Assembly: GCA_035649495.1 (NCBI GenBank)
Contig: DASRJL010000099.1
Location: 1-64,000 of the forward strand
Reading direction: 5' to 3'
DNA from: SG8-41 sp035649495
GTDB taxonomy: Bacteria > Pseudomonadota > Gammaproteobacteria > Burkholderiales > SG8-41
Length of the DNA stretch: 64,000 nucleotides
How positions within the stretch are numbered: position 1 is the first letter of the stretch; every line of letters starts with the position of its first letter. The notes under the pieces are model-generated. The model was given only the letters and a program-made list of their open reading frames with translations. It was not told where the DNA came from and did no database searches. Made by a program: the position numbers and the translations under genes. Shown here piece after piece: positions 35,765-44,577 of the stretch.

Positions 35765-36340
35765 TCAGAGGAGCCGCATGATGTGCACCTCCGCGAACGC
35801 GATCGGGACCATCAGCAGGAGCTGGCAGGCGATGACGACGAAGAGCGGCGACAGGTCCACGTTGCCGATGGGCGGAACGAACCGCCGGAACACCCGCAGG
35901 AAGGGGCGCGACAGGCTGTTCAGAAGCGGCATCACCGGACTGTAAGGATTCATCCAGGTCAGCACGGCCTGCACGATGACCACGACCATCACGATGTAGA
36001 TCAGGAGTTTTGCCAGCACCAGGGCGGCCATCAGGACGAGCGCGGCGAACGCAAGCCCTGCCTGGGGTCCGAACTGGTGGCCCTTGATCTGGAGCACGAT
36101 GGCGAGCTCGATCAGCTGGAGGAGCCACGCCAGCGCCAGCGTCGCGAGGTCGAGTCCCCACAGCCCCGGAATCACGCGGCGCGCCGGCCGCACCATCCAG
36201 TCCGTGAGTGCGTTCAGGAAATCCGACAGGGGATTGCGCAGGGGCGCGCGCGCCCACTGCATGAAAAAGCGCAGCAGCAGCGCCACCGTGAACAGATCGA
36301 ACGCGGTGTTGACCAGGAATATGAGTGCCGCGGAAACCAA
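35765..36340 (-). CDS. yggT: YggT-family membrane protein
   Basis: The protein has 191 residues with two YGGT repeats. The first (AALIFLVNTAFDLFTVALLL, then RFFMQWARAP) and the second (VVVIVQAVLTWMNPYSPV, then SLSRPFLRVFRRFVPP) each give a hydrophobic hairpin. The family is linked to osmotic tolerance and envelope functions. The order yggS-proC-yggT is conserved in proteobacteria. The start is 3 bp from the proC stop. Confidence 0.93.
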   Translation of the reverse strand: MVSAALIFLVNTAFDLFTVALLLRFFMQWARAPLRNPLSDFLNALTDWMVRPARRVIPGLWGLDLATLALAWLLQLIELAIVLQIKGHQFGPQAGLAFAALVLMAALVLAKLLIYIVMVVVIVQAVLTWMNPYSPVMPLLNSLSRPFLRVFRRFVPPIGNVDLSPLFVVIACQLLLMVPIAFAEVHIMRLL

Positions 36341-36343
36341 GCG

Positions 36344-37156
36344 TTACTCCCTGCCCAACTCGTCACCCAGCTCGCGCGAGCGCTCCGCGGCGGCCCGCAC
36401 GGCCCGGACGATCGCTTCCTTGACGCGGTCCGCCTCCAGAGCCTTCAGGGCGCGCTCGGTGGTGCCGCCCTTCGACGTTACCCGCTCCCGCAGCGTGGCG
36501 ACAGGATCGCTGCTTCCGAGGGCGAGCCGCGCCGCGCCGGAAAAAGTCTCCATGGCGAGCTGGCGCGCGGTCTCCGCCGGCAGCCCGAGCTCCTTCGCGG
36601 CCTGCTCGAGCGCCTCGATGAAGTAGTAGACGTAGGCAGGGCCGCTGCCCGACACGGCGGTGATCGCGTCGAGCAGGTCCTCGCGTTCCACCCACACCGT
36701 CCTGCCGACTGCGCCGAGTATGGCTTCGGCGCGGGATCTCTCTTCCGTGCTGACACCATCCGAAGCATAGAGCGCCGAAATACCGGCGCGCACCAGGGCC
36801 GGCGTATTGGGCATCACACGCACTAGCCGCCGGTAGTCGCCCAGCCAGCGCCCGAGATCGGCAAGGCGGATGCCCGCTGCAATGGTAATGACGAGCTGGG
36901 ACGCGAGCCGGGCGCGCAATCCCCGCGCTGTCTCGCGCATCTGCTGCGGCTTGACCGCGATCACGATGCAGTCCGCGACCGCAGCCACCGCATCCAGCGC
37001 TGCCCAGGTCGTCACGGCGAACTCGCGCTCCAGCCGCTCGCGCGCCGCGCCCGCGATCTCGACCACGCAGAGGTCCGCGGCAGGCCAGCCCTGAGCGAGC
37101 AGGCCGCCGATCATGGCGCTCGCCATGTTGCCGCCGCCGATAAAGGTTACTTTCAT
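36344..37156 (-). CDS. proC: pyrroline-5-carboxylate reductase
   Basis: The protein has 270 residues. The NADPH-binding start is VTFIGGGNMASAMIGGLL and the C-terminal signature spans AVSGSGPAYVYYFIEAL to SKGGTTERAL. It performs the last step of proline synthesis. It lies between yggS and yggT; a heptamer array fills the gap to yggS. Confidence 0.96.
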   Translation of the reverse strand: MKVTFIGGGNMASAMIGGLLAQGWPAADLCVVEIAGAARERLEREFAVTTWAALDAVAAVADCIVIAVKPQQMRETARGLRARLASQLVITIAAGIRLADLGRWLGDYRRLVRVMPNTPALVRAGISALYASDGVSTEERSRAEAILGAVGRTVWVEREDLLDAITAVSGSGPAYVYYFIEALEQAAKELGLPAETARQLAMETFSGAARLALGSSDPVATLRERVTSKGGTTERALKALEADRVKEAIVRAVRAAAERSRELGDELGRE

Positions 37157-37165
37157 TGGAACTGC

Positions 37166-37270
37166 GTGACCCGTGACCAGTGACCCGTGACTCGAAACAG
37201 CATGGCCTCTATGTTATCAGTCGCGGCGGCGACGACCGGCACCGGTCACCAGTCACGAGTCACCGGTCAC
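37166..37270. repeat. heptamer repeat array with two opposed arms (locus 6)
   Basis: The left arm, 37166-37193, is four units GTGACCC, GTGACCA, GTGACCC, GTGACTC. The right arm, 37243-37270, is CGGTCAC, CAGTCAC, GAGTCAC, CGGTCAC. The arms are near reverse complements. The right arm contains the yggS stop codon, so its last residues (SDR) are encoded by the repeat. Confidence 0.85.
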
Positions 37271-37952
37271 TTTTTCGCGATCCGAATATCGCGGTGCCCA
37301 CACGCACCATCGTTGCACCTTCCAGTATTGCCGCTTCCATGTCGTCCGACATGCCCATGGACAGCGTGTCGAGCGCGAAACCACGGGCGTTCAAGCCGTC
37401 CTTCAGCTCCCGCAGCCGCGCAAACTGCCGCCGCCGGGACGCCGGATCGGCCGCCGGCTCCGGTATGGCCATCAGGCCGCGCAACCGCAGCCGGGGCAGC
37501 CGGGATATTGCCTCCGCCAGCGCCGCCTCGCTGCCGGGGGGTACGCCGGACTTGCTGGGCTCGCCGCTCACGTTGATCTGTATGCAGACCTCGAGCGGCG
37601 GCAAGCCGGCCGGGCGCGCCTCGTTCAGGCGTCCGGCTATCTTTTCGCGCTCGATCCCGTGCACCCATTGGAAGCATTCCGCGATGAGGCGCGTCTTGTT
37701 GCTCTGGATGGGGCCGATGAAGTGCCACAAGATCTCCAGATGGGACAGCTCTGTGGCTTTTTTCACGCCTTCCTGCGCCTGGTTCTCGCCAAACGACCGC
37801 TGCCCGCAGGCATGGGCCTCCGCGACCAGCGCCGCCGGAAAGGTCTTGCTGACCGCGACGAGCGCAACGTCATCGGGCGACCTTCCGGCTGCGCTGGCTG
37901 CGCGCGCGATGCGACCGTGCACGGCTTGCAAGTTGGCGGCGATTATGCCCAT
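37260..37952 (-). CDS. yggS: YggS-family pyridoxal phosphate homeostasis protein
   Basis: The 230-residue PLP-binding barrel protein has VALVAVSKTFPAALV with the PLP-binding Lys (about residue 36), FGENQAQEG, WHFIGPIQSNKT and SMGMSDDMEAAILEGATMVR. It buffers free PLP and affects amino-acid metabolism. Its C-terminus runs into a heptamer array. It is divergent from pilT, with 107 bp between the starts. Confidence 0.95.
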   Translation of the reverse strand: MGIIAANLQAVHGRIARAASAAGRSPDDVALVAVSKTFPAALVAEAHACGQRSFGENQAQEGVKKATELSHLEILWHFIGPIQSNKTRLIAECFQWVHGIEREKIAGRLNEARPAGLPPLEVCIQINVSGEPSKSGVPPGSEAALAEAISRLPRLRLRGLMAIPEPAADPASRRRQFARLRELKDGLNARGFALDTLSMGMSDDMEAAILEGATMVRVGTAIFGSRKSDR

Positions 37953-38059
37953 AATTTCCCGCGGCTGGACCGTCGAGGCATCGAACGAAAAATCAGGGCT
38001 CTGCCCATTGTTTCCTCACCTGAATTCTCTTTCTTTTTCTACGCTTTCCGGAAAGTAAC

Positions 38060-39103
38060 ATGGACATATCCGAGCTGCTAGCTTTCGTGGTCAAGAACAA
38101 GGCCTCCGACCTGCACCTGTCGGCCGGGCTGCCGCCGATGATCCGCGTGCACGGCGACGTGCGCCGGATCAATCTCCCCGCGCTGGAGCACAAGGACGTG
38201 CACGCCATGGTGTACGACATCATGAACGACGGCCAGCGCAAGTTCTACGAGGAAAACCTGGAGTGCGACTTCTCGTTCGCGATTCCCAACCTCGCGCGCT
38301 TCCGGGTGAACGCCTTCGTGCAGCAGCGCGGCGCCGCGGCGGTGATGCGGACCATTCCGTCCAAGATACTCTCGCTGGAGGATCTCAAGGCCCCCAAGAT
38401 CTTCGCCGAGCTCGCCGACCAGCCGCGCGGCGTGGTGCTGGTGACGGGCCCGACCGGGTCCGGCAAATCGACGACGCTCGCGGCGATGGTCAATCACAAG
38501 AACGAGAACGAGTACGGGCACATCCTGACGGTGGAAGACCCGATCGAGTTCGTGCACGAATCCAAGAAGTGCCTGATCAATCAGCGCGAGGTCGGCCCGC
38601 ACACGCTGTCGTTCAACAACGCTCTGCGCAGCGCGCTGCGCGAGGATCCGGACGTGATCCTGGTGGGCGAGATGCGCGACCTGGAAACCATCCGCCTGGC
38701 GATGACCGCGGCGGAAACCGGCCACCTGGTGTTCGGCACCCTGCACACCAGCTCCGCAGCGAAGACCATAGACCGCATCATCGACGTCTTCCCCGCCGAG
38801 GAAAAGGAAATGATGCGCGCGATGCTGTCGGAATCGCTGCGCGCGGTGATCTCCCAGACGCTGCTGAAGACCAAGGACGGCTCGAGCCGCGTGGCGGCGC
38901 ACGAGATCATGGTCGGCACGCCCGCGATCAGAAACCTGATCCGCGAGGCCAAGGTGGCGCAGATGTATTCCGCGATTCAGACCGGACAGAACTACGGGAT
39001 GCAGACGCTGGACCAGAACCTGCAGGACCTGGTCAGGCGCAACGTGGTCTCGATGGATGAGGCGCGGAGCAAGGCGGCGAACAAGGACAATTTCAAGGGG
39101 TAG
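38060..39103 (+). CDS. pilT: type IV pilus retraction ATPase PilT
   Basis: The protein has 347 residues. The Walker A motif GPTGSGKST is at about 132-140, followed by the Asp box and Walker B (ILVGEMRDLETIRLAMTAAE) and the His box. The AIRNLIREAK motif near residue 292 is specific for PilT and needed for retraction. pilU follows after 3 bp. A small CTTTCC/GGAAAG palindrome lies just before the start. Confidence 0.96.
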   Translation: MDISELLAFVVKNKASDLHLSAGLPPMIRVHGDVRRINLPALEHKDVHAMVYDIMNDGQRKFYEENLECDFSFAIPNLARFRVNAFVQQRGAAAVMRTIPSKILSLEDLKAPKIFAELADQPRGVVLVTGPTGSGKSTTLAAMVNHKNENEYGHILTVEDPIEFVHESKKCLINQREVGPHTLSFNNALRSALREDPDVILVGEMRDLETIRLAMTAAETGHLVFGTLHTSSAAKTIDRIIDVFPAEEKEMMRAMLSESLRAVISQTLLKTKDGSSRVAAHEIMVGTPAIRNLIREAKVAQMYSAIQTGQNYGMQTLDQNLQDLVRRNVVSMDEARSKAANKDNFKG

Positions 39104-39106
39104 GGA

Positions 39107-40243
39107 ATGGAACGAGACCAGGCAGTCAAGTTCATGCACGACCTGCTGCGGGCGATGGTGTCCAAGAAGGCATCCGACCTGTTCATTACGGCCGGATTCC
39201 CGCCGGCGATCAAGCTCGACGGGAAGATGACGCCGGTCGCGAACCAGCCGCTTACGCCGCAGCACACCGCGGAGCTGACGCGCGCGATGATGAACGACAA
39301 GCAGGCGGGCGAGTTCGAGGCGACGAAGGAGTGCAATTTCGCGATCAATCCCGGCGGCATCGGCCGGTTTCGCGTGAACGCGTTCCTGCAGCAGGGCCGC
39401 ATCGGCATGATCATGCGCACGATCACCACGGCGATACCGAAGATGGAGGACTTGCACCTGCCGCCGGTGCTGAAAGACGTCGTGATGACCAAACGCGGCC
39501 TCGTCATCCTGGTGGGCGGCACCGGGTCGGGCAAGTCCACGTCGCTGGCCGCCATGCTCGGCTACCGCAACGAGAACAGCTACGGCCACATCATCACCAT
39601 CGAGGACCCCGTCGAGTACACGCACGAGCACAAGAACTGCGTCATCACGCAGCGCGAGGTGGGCGTGGACACCGACTCGTGGCACGCCGCGCTCAAGAAC
39701 ACGCTGCGCCAGGCGCCCGACGTGATCCTGATCGGCGAGATCCGCGACCGCGACACCATGGACTACGCGATCGCGTTCGCGGAGACCGGGCACCTGTGCA
39801 TGGCGACGCTGCACGCGAACAGCGCCAACCAGGCGCTCGACCGCATCATCAACTTCTTCCCGGAGGAGCGCCGGCACCAGCTCCTCATGGACCTCTCGCT
39901 CAACATCCGCGCGCTGATCGCGCAGCGGCTGATCCCGAAAAAGGACGGCAAGGGGCGCTCCTGCGCGGTGGAGATCATGTTGAACTCCCCGCTGATCTCG
40001 GATCTCATCTTCAAGGGCGAGGTGCACGAGATCAAATCCATCATGTCGAAGTCGCGCGAGTTGGGCATGCAGACCTTCGACCAGCACCTGTTCGACCTCT
40101 ACGAGCAGGGGATGATCAGCTACGAGGACGCGCTGCGCAACGCCGATTCGGTGAACGAGCTGCGGCTCATGATCAAGCTCCAGGGCAAGGAAGCCAAGGA
40201 CAAGGACGTGATGACGGGGATCGAGCACCTCAATATCGTTTAA
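39107..40243 (+). CDS. pilU: PilT-dependent retraction ATPase PilU
   Basis: The protein has 378 residues. The Walker A motif is GGTGSGKST, with LIGEIRDRDTMDYAIAFAE after it. In place of the PilT AIRNLIRE motif it has NSPLISDLIFKGE, as in PilU. It supports force generation by PilT motors. The stop codon forms the first bases of a hairpin. Confidence 0.96.
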   Translation: MERDQAVKFMHDLLRAMVSKKASDLFITAGFPPAIKLDGKMTPVANQPLTPQHTAELTRAMMNDKQAGEFEATKECNFAINPGGIGRFRVNAFLQQGRIGMIMRTITTAIPKMEDLHLPPVLKDVVMTKRGLVILVGGTGSGKSTSLAAMLGYRNENSYGHIITIEDPVEYTHEHKNCVITQREVGVDTDSWHAALKNTLRQAPDVILIGEIRDRDTMDYAIAFAETGHLCMATLHANSANQALDRIINFFPEERRHQLLMDLSLNIRALIAQRLIPKKDGKGRSCAVEIMLNSPLISDLIFKGEVHEIKSIMSKSRELGMQTFDQHLFDLYEQGMISYEDALRNADSVNELRLMIKLQGKEAKDKDVMTGIEHLNIV

Positions 40244-40360
40244 TCCGGCACGTCCGTGCCGGATTAAATGCGCCGGTTCGAACGGACGGGAAACAAGGCG
40301 TCCGCCGTTCAACCGGCGCGGGACACAGGATAAAGGCGTCGGGATTCAACCGGCGCCTTT
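40241..40360. terminator. three consecutive hairpins downstream of pilU
   Basis: A 12-bp perfect stem (40241-40252 / 40255-40266, TAATCCGGCACG) begins at the pilU stop. GCGCCGGTT (40270-40278) pairs with AACCGGCGC (40311-40319) and encloses a second stem built on GAACGGACG. AAAGGCG (40332) pairs with CGCCTTT (40354) followed by CTT. The last stem looks most like an intrinsic terminator. A related nested hairpin occurs at 52396-52471. Confidence 0.6.
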
Positions 40361-40415
40361 CTTGCGTACACAGCCTGTCGGCGTGCTCTGCGTTCATCGG
40401 CGGTTGCTCTGACCC

Positions 40416-40862
40416 CTACGTGCCGTGCCGCGCCTGGCTCCCTCCCGCCTTCGGCGGGTAGCGCAGCGCGGAGGTAACCGCCGAAGCGTCCATCTTGCCG
40501 AGGCGCACGAGCCGCGCCTCGATTGCCGCGCGGCTGCGGCTATGGGCGCGCGCCAGCTCGTCCACCGTCCTGCCCATGTCGAAGCTGTTTACGAGGCGCT
40601 GTTCCTCCTCGGACGTCCAGCGCGAGCCGGAGCCGGACTCGGGCATGGCCGGCCGCCGCTCCGCCGCGGGCGCAGCCGAGGTTGACGCAGATGAGGCCGG
40701 CGCGGCCTCACCGGCGCCTTCGACCGCGCGCATGGCTTCGAACAGCGCGCGCACCGTGTCGGGATGCTGGTACGGGCTGTCGGCGCCGAACTTCTCGCCC
40801 GTCGCGGGGTGTATGCCGTTCGCGAGCGCGTTCAGGATTCTCAACGTCTGTTCCTTGTTCAT
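40416..40862 (-). CDS. small protein with N-terminal conserved segment and C-terminal SANT/HTH-like domain
   Basis: From the ATG at 40862 (GGAGGAT upstream) the product has 148 residues. The N-terminus MNKEQTLRILNALANGIHP and its continuation ATGEKF resemble a small domain found in bacterial helicase-linked and hypothetical proteins. A linker of Ala/Ser/Pro (about residues 50-80) follows. The C-terminus RWTSEEEQRLVNSFDMG plus LARAHSRSRAAIEARLVRLG looks like a Myb/SANT-type or helix-turn-helix fold, so DNA binding is likely but unproven. Confidence 0.7.
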   Translation of the reverse strand: MNKEQTLRILNALANGIHPATGEKFGADSPYQHPDTVRALFEAMRAVEGAGEAAPASSASTSAAPAAERRPAMPESGSGSRWTSEEEQRLVNSFDMGRTVDELARAHSRSRAAIEARLVRLGKMDASAVTSALRYPPKAGGSQARHGT

Positions 40863-41031
40863 GGCTATCCTCCGTGTTTGAGTGATGCGGGCCGGATGCG
40901 GCCCGCGAGTACGCACCAACGCATCGGAGACGACGAAGGATGACGGCTAGTCCGAAGGTAATACCCGAGTGGCGGCGTCTCGGATGCAACGCTGTCATCC
41001 TGAGCGCGCGGCGCGCGTTGTACGATGCTGT

Positions 41032-41499
41032 ATGGGATTAGTGAACGGCAGGATCGTCCTGAGAAATCCGCGCCTGCCGGGTCTGGCGGAGGCGGAGGTG
41101 GAAGTGCTTGTGGATACAGGTGCGGTGCATCTCTGCATACCGGAACCGGTGCGGGCGCTGCTGAAACTGGAACCAATGGACTCGAAGGAAGTAACGCTCG
41201 CCGACGGGCGCAGGACGCGCGTGCCTTACGTAGGGCCGATCGAGATCCTGTTCAGGAACCGCATCGGGTTTGCCGGCGCGCTGGTCATGGGCGATCAGGT
41301 CCTGCTCGGCGCGATTCCGATGGAGGACATGGACCTCGTCGTGATTCCGAAGACGCGCACGCTGGACGTCAATCCCGACAGCCCGGACATCGCCTCGACC
41401 ATCGTCAAGGACGTAGAGGCCGTGTACGGCATCCGACGCTCCCCGGCCGGTGACACGTCAGGTATCAACAAGGAGTGGCTGATCAGGACGGCGCAGTGA
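41032..41499 (+). CDS. clan AA (retropepsin-like) aspartic protease family protein
   Basis: The product has 155 residues from the ATG at 41032. The catalytic motif is VLVDTGAVHLCIPE, with the D-T-G triad near residue 27, and the second signature is LLGAIPMEDMDLVV, corresponding to the I-L-G of retropepsins. Soluble single-domain members act as homodimers. Typical bacterial genes of this kind lie next to small toxin-like or unknown genes; here the neighbours are a divergent DNA-binding-like gene and a convergent methyltransferase. The substrate is unknown. Confidence 0.82.
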   Translation: MGLVNGRIVLRNPRLPGLAEAEVEVLVDTGAVHLCIPEPVRALLKLEPMDSKEVTLADGRRTRVPYVGPIEILFRNRIGFAGALVMGDQVLLGAIPMEDMDLVVIPKTRTLDVNPDSPDIASTIVKDVEAVYGIRRSPAGDTSGINKEWLIRTAQ

Positions 41500-41508
41500 A
41501 GAACGATG

Positions 41509-42657
41509 TCACTTTTTCTCGCGCCTCCGGCTTCCCGCCACCAGTTCGTACTTGAACAGCCGGCATTCGAACGCGCCGTTGTAGAGGGGTATCCGCCGTG
41601 ACGCTGCGAGCCGGATCAACTTCGGCAACCGCAAGTCCGCGGTGAATATGTACGCGGTCCAGCCCGTAAAGCGCTGTTTCAGAACATCGCCCAGCTTCGG
41701 GTAGAAGGCGGCGAGGTCCTCGCCTTCTCCCGTGCGCTCCCCGTAGGGCGGATTCATCGCCATGATCCCGGCTGCCGCGGGCGGGCTCGCGTCGAGCATG
41801 CTCATCTGCTTCAACTGCACCGCGCCGGCGATTCCTGCGGCCTGAAGATTCTCCCGCGCGAGTCCGAGCGCGTTGCCGGATCGGTCGCTGCCATATATCT
41901 CGAGCGCGGTCGCGGGTTTCCCGCGCGCCCGCGCCTTGTCGCGCAGCGCGCCCCATGCTGTCGCATCGAAGTTATTCAGCTTTTCGAAGCCGAAGGTGCG
42001 GTTCGCCCCGGGCGCGATGTCGAGCGCCATCATGGCGGCCTCGACGAGGAACGTCCCGCTGCCGCACATGGGATCGAAGAAGGGCGTCGGCACCCCCCAG
42101 CCGGTCAGCTTGAGGATGCCCGCGGCGAGGTTCTCGCGCAGCGGCGCTTCACCTCTGACGGCGCGCCAGCCGCGCCGGAATAGCGGCGCGCCCGAGGTAT
42201 CCAGGTAGAAGGTCGCCTCGTTCTGCGTCAGGAAAACGTGGATGCGAACGTCGGGCTCCTGGGTATCGACGTCCGGACGCTTGCCGTGCCCTTCGCGGAA
42301 TACATCGCATACCGCGTCCTTTACCCGCAGCGTGACGAAGTCGAGGCTCTTGACCGGGGACTTGATTGCCGCCGTGTCGACGCGTATCGAGCGCTGCACA
42401 TCGAAATGCCGCAGCCACCGCAGCCGGCGCGCGGCTTCGTATATGTCGTGCTCGCTCCGGTAGGGGGCGCTCCCGACCTGCCACAGGACCCGGCTCGCGA
42501 CGCGGCTCTCCAGGTTGGCTGCGTAACAGAGAGCGAATTCACCGGCGAACGCGACCCCGCCGTCTACAGGTTTCGCCTCATGCGCGCCCAGCGCGGCAAG
42601 CTCGGCGGCGAGCACCTGCTCCAGGCCGCGGGGGCAGGTGGCGAAGAATCTCTCCAT
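41509..42657 (-). CDS. THUMP-domain class I rRNA/tRNA methyltransferase (RlmL-like)
   Basis: The protein has 382 residues. The N-terminal THUMP region (FFATCPRGLEQVLAAEL onward) is followed by a methyltransferase core with FDPMCGSGTFLVEAAMM and the catalytic MNPPYGER. NPPY enzymes with this layout make N2-methylguanosine; the N-terminal half of E. coli RlmKL makes m2G2445 in 23S rRNA. The RlmK half is absent, as is common outside gammaproteobacteria. Confidence 0.9.
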   Translation of the reverse strand: MERFFATCPRGLEQVLAAELAALGAHEAKPVDGGVAFAGEFALCYAANLESRVASRVLWQVGSAPYRSEHDIYEAARRLRWLRHFDVQRSIRVDTAAIKSPVKSLDFVTLRVKDAVCDVFREGHGKRPDVDTQEPDVRIHVFLTQNEATFYLDTSGAPLFRRGWRAVRGEAPLRENLAAGILKLTGWGVPTPFFDPMCGSGTFLVEAAMMALDIAPGANRTFGFEKLNNFDATAWGALRDKARARGKPATALEIYGSDRSGNALGLARENLQAAGIAGAVQLKQMSMLDASPPAAAGIMAMNPPYGERTGEGEDLAAFYPKLGDVLKQRFTGWTAYIFTADLRLPKLIRLAASRRIPLYNGAFECRLFKYELVAGSRRREKK

Positions 42658-42659
42658 CA

Positions 42660-42760
42660 GCGACCAGTGACCGGTGACTGGTGACCGGAAAATGCGTTCA
42701 GCCGGCTACGCCAGCCTTGCTTGCAGTTGACTAGCTTACTGGTCACGGGTCACCGGTCAC
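42660..42760. repeat. heptamer repeat array with two opposed arms (locus 7)
   Basis: The left arm GCGACCA, GTGACCG, GTGACTG, GTGACCG starts at 42660, directly at the upstream edge of the methyltransferase gene. The right arm TGGTCAC, GGGTCAC, CGGTCAC covers 42740-42760 and contains the stop of the HIRAN gene. Confidence 0.85.
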
Positions 42761-43148
42761 GCACTTCAAGCAAAGCTACCACTTCCACCTCCAGCCGCAC
42801 GCTGCGATTGCGGTTTTCGACCAGCCGGGCCACGTGTGCCTGGAGCGCCGTGCCGCGATCGAGCTGGCGCGCGACCGCCGCATTGTCGGGGCGCGGCAGA
42901 TAGCCGAGCTTGCGGCCCTGCCAGTCGATGCGAACGGCGTTCGGATCATACGGATTGTCCGGCTCGCGCACGAGTTCGAGCCGGTCTCCGGCCCTCACCT
43001 CCCGCCACACCTCGAGTGCTTCGTAGTGGCGGAAGCCGGCGAGGGGCGAACGCTGCACCACGATTGCCGCCTCGGCTGCAAGCAGGCAGGACGCCGCGCC
43101 CGCCCAGACGATTCCAGCGATCGCTTGCATGCACGAGTGGCGCACCAT
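42750..43148 (-). CDS. exported HIRAN-domain protein
   Basis: The product has 132 residues, or 126 if the second ATG (MQAIAGIVWAGA) is used. The N-terminus is a likely signal peptide (hydrophobic run, cleavage near AEA). The mature part contains the HIRAN motifs SPLAGFRHYEA, LELVREPDNPYDPNAVRI and GRKLGYLPRPDNAAVA. HIRAN domains in eukaryotes bind 3' DNA ends; stand-alone exported forms in bacteria have no known role. The last residues RDR and the stop come from a heptamer array. Confidence 0.82.
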   Translation of the reverse strand: MVRHSCMQAIAGIVWAGAASCLLAAEAAIVVQRSPLAGFRHYEALEVWREVRAGDRLELVREPDNPYDPNAVRIDWQGRKLGYLPRPDNAAVARQLDRGTALQAHVARLVENRNRSVRLEVEVVALLEVRDR

Positions 43149-43216
43149 GCTTCCCTGAACGCTCGCGGGCGCACGTCGATGACAGGATCAGGCTCACGAC
43201 TCCTATGCCTTTAGAT

Positions 43217-43630
43217 CTAGAACGGCTTGACTACGGCCAGCACCACGATCGCGACCAGCACGACCACGGGGAACTCGTTGAACCAGCGATACCACACGTG
43301 ACCGTGAACGTTGCGATCGTGCTTGAACTCAGCGAGGAGCTTGCCGCACCACAAGTGGTAGGCGATCAACACCGCCACCAGCGTCAGCTTGACGTGCAGC
43401 CAGACGCCGGTGATGCCGTAGCCCAGCCACAGCCACGCGCCGAACGCGATAGTCAGCACTGCGCCCGGCGCCATGATGCCGTAGTAGAGCTTGCGCTCCA
43501 TGACCTTGAAGCGCTCGCGGCTCGCCGCGTCCTCCGCCAGGGTGTGGTACACGAAGAGGCGCGGCAGGTAGAAGAGCCCGGCGAACCAGGCCACCATGAA
43601 GACGATGTGGAAGGATTTGATCCAGAGCAT
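43217..43630 (-). CDS. hemJ: protoporphyrinogen IX oxidase HemJ
   Basis: The product has 137 residues from the ATG at 43630 and four membrane helices. The N-terminus MLWIKSFHIVFMVAWFAGLF contains the conserved heme-ligand His, and LPRLFVYH and ERKLYYGIMAPG are family motifs. It oxidises protoporphyrinogen IX in heme synthesis. Confidence 0.93.
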   Translation of the reverse strand: MLWIKSFHIVFMVAWFAGLFYLPRLFVYHTLAEDAASRERFKVMERKLYYGIMAPGAVLTIAFGAWLWLGYGITGVWLHVKLTLVAVLIAYHLWCGKLLAEFKHDRNVHGHVWYRWFNEFPVVVLVAIVVLAVVKPF

Positions 43631-43635
43631 ATGCG

Positions 43636-43656
43636 GTGACCAGTGACCGGTGTCTA
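43636..43656. repeat. short heptamer array (locus 8)
   Basis: GTGACCA, GTGACCG and the variant GTGTCTA run in 7-bp steps between hemJ and the ABC permease gene. The last unit includes the permease stop codon. Confidence 0.6.
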
Positions 43657-44448
43657 GTGCAGCAGCCTTCGGCGCAGCAGCACGATCGCGACGTAGAAGC
43701 TCACGATGGCATACGCCGCCAGCACGGCCAGGTGCAGCAGCACGTTCTCCGGCAGCGCCCCGTTCATGAGCGGGCGCACGAGCTCTACGGCATGCGTGAG
43801 CGGCAGCAGCTGCGCCGCCGCCTGTACCGGCGCGGGCAGCTGCGCGAGCGGAAAGAAGACGCCGCACCCGAGCATCATGGGCGTGATCGCCAGCGTAAAG
43901 TAGTACATGAAAAAATCGTAGCTCGGTGAGAGAGCCGTCATGATGAGCCCCATGCTCGAGAACGCCAGTCCCGTCAGGAACACCACGGGGATTACCCACA
44001 GGATGAGCGCCAGGCTCGTCAGCCCGAGTGCCGACGCAACCAGCATCACCGCGATGCCGGAGAGGAGGCTCTTGCTCGCCGCCCACACCGCTTCGCCGAG
44101 CACGACGTCGTCCAGCGTGACCGGCGCGTTCATGATCGCGTCCCAGGTCTTCTGAACGTGCATGCGTGAATACCCCGAATACATCGCCTCGAAGGACGCG
44201 CTCATCATGGTGCTCGAGCACACGATGCCCGCCGCGAGGAACCCGATGTAGGACATGCCGCCCACGTCGGTCAGCATTGCGCCCATGCCGTAGCCCAGGC
44301 CCAGCATGTAGATCATCGGGTCGGCGAGATTGCCGAGCATCGACGGGACGGCGAGCTTGCGCCACACCAGCGAATTGCGGCGCCAGACGTGGAGATGGCG
44401 TGAGCTGAAGGAGGGAAGGGCGAGGTTCTTGGAGGTCATGTCGTGCAT
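43654..44448 (-). CDS. ABC-2 type transporter permease (NodJ-like)
   Basis: The inner-membrane protein has 264 residues and about six helices. The motifs LADPMIYMLGLGYGMGAML, MSASFEAMYSGYSRMHVQKT and PLTHAVELVRPLMNG match the NodJ/ABC-2 family of exporters. The ATPase gene lies upstream after a heptamer array. The exported substrate is unknown; lipid-linked or lipooligosaccharide-like compounds are typical for NodIJ relatives. Confidence 0.92.
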   Translation of the reverse strand: MHDMTSKNLALPSFSSRHLHVWRRNSLVWRKLAVPSMLGNLADPMIYMLGLGYGMGAMLTDVGGMSYIGFLAAGIVCSSTMMSASFEAMYSGYSRMHVQKTWDAIMNAPVTLDDVVLGEAVWAASKSLLSGIAVMLVASALGLTSLALILWVIPVVFLTGLAFSSMGLIMTALSPSYDFFMYYFTLAITPMMLGCGVFFPLAQLPAPVQAAAQLLPLTHAVELVRPLMNGALPENVLLHLAVLAAYAIVSFYVAIVLLRRRLLH

Positions 44449-44459
44449 TCGTCAAAAAA

Positions 44460-44570
44460 GTGACCCGTGACACGGGACACGTGACACGAGCCAAGTTCCA
44501 CCTTCTGCAAGCGGGCAAGCCAGACAACATTGTGAAGAATACGAGTCACGGGTCACCAGTCACGAGTCAC
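44460..44570. repeat. heptamer repeat array with two opposed arms (locus 9)
   Basis: The left arm 44460-44487 is GTGACCC, GTGACAC, GGGACAC, GTGACAC. The right arm 44543-44570 is GAGTCAC, GGGTCAC, CAGTCAC, GAGTCAC. It lies between the ATPase and permease genes of one transporter. Confidence 0.85.
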
Positions 44571-44577
44571 TCCTCAA

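Noticed and set aside
38078..40312. A 744-codon minus-strand frame across pilT and pilU
   Set aside because: It covers two strongly conserved ATPase genes in antisense and has shadow composition (His, Arg, Val, Leu).
40416..41499. The DNA-binding-like gene and the retropepsin-like gene as a toxin-antitoxin pair
   Set aside because: They are divergent rather than overlapping in one operon, and neither resembles a known toxin or antitoxin.
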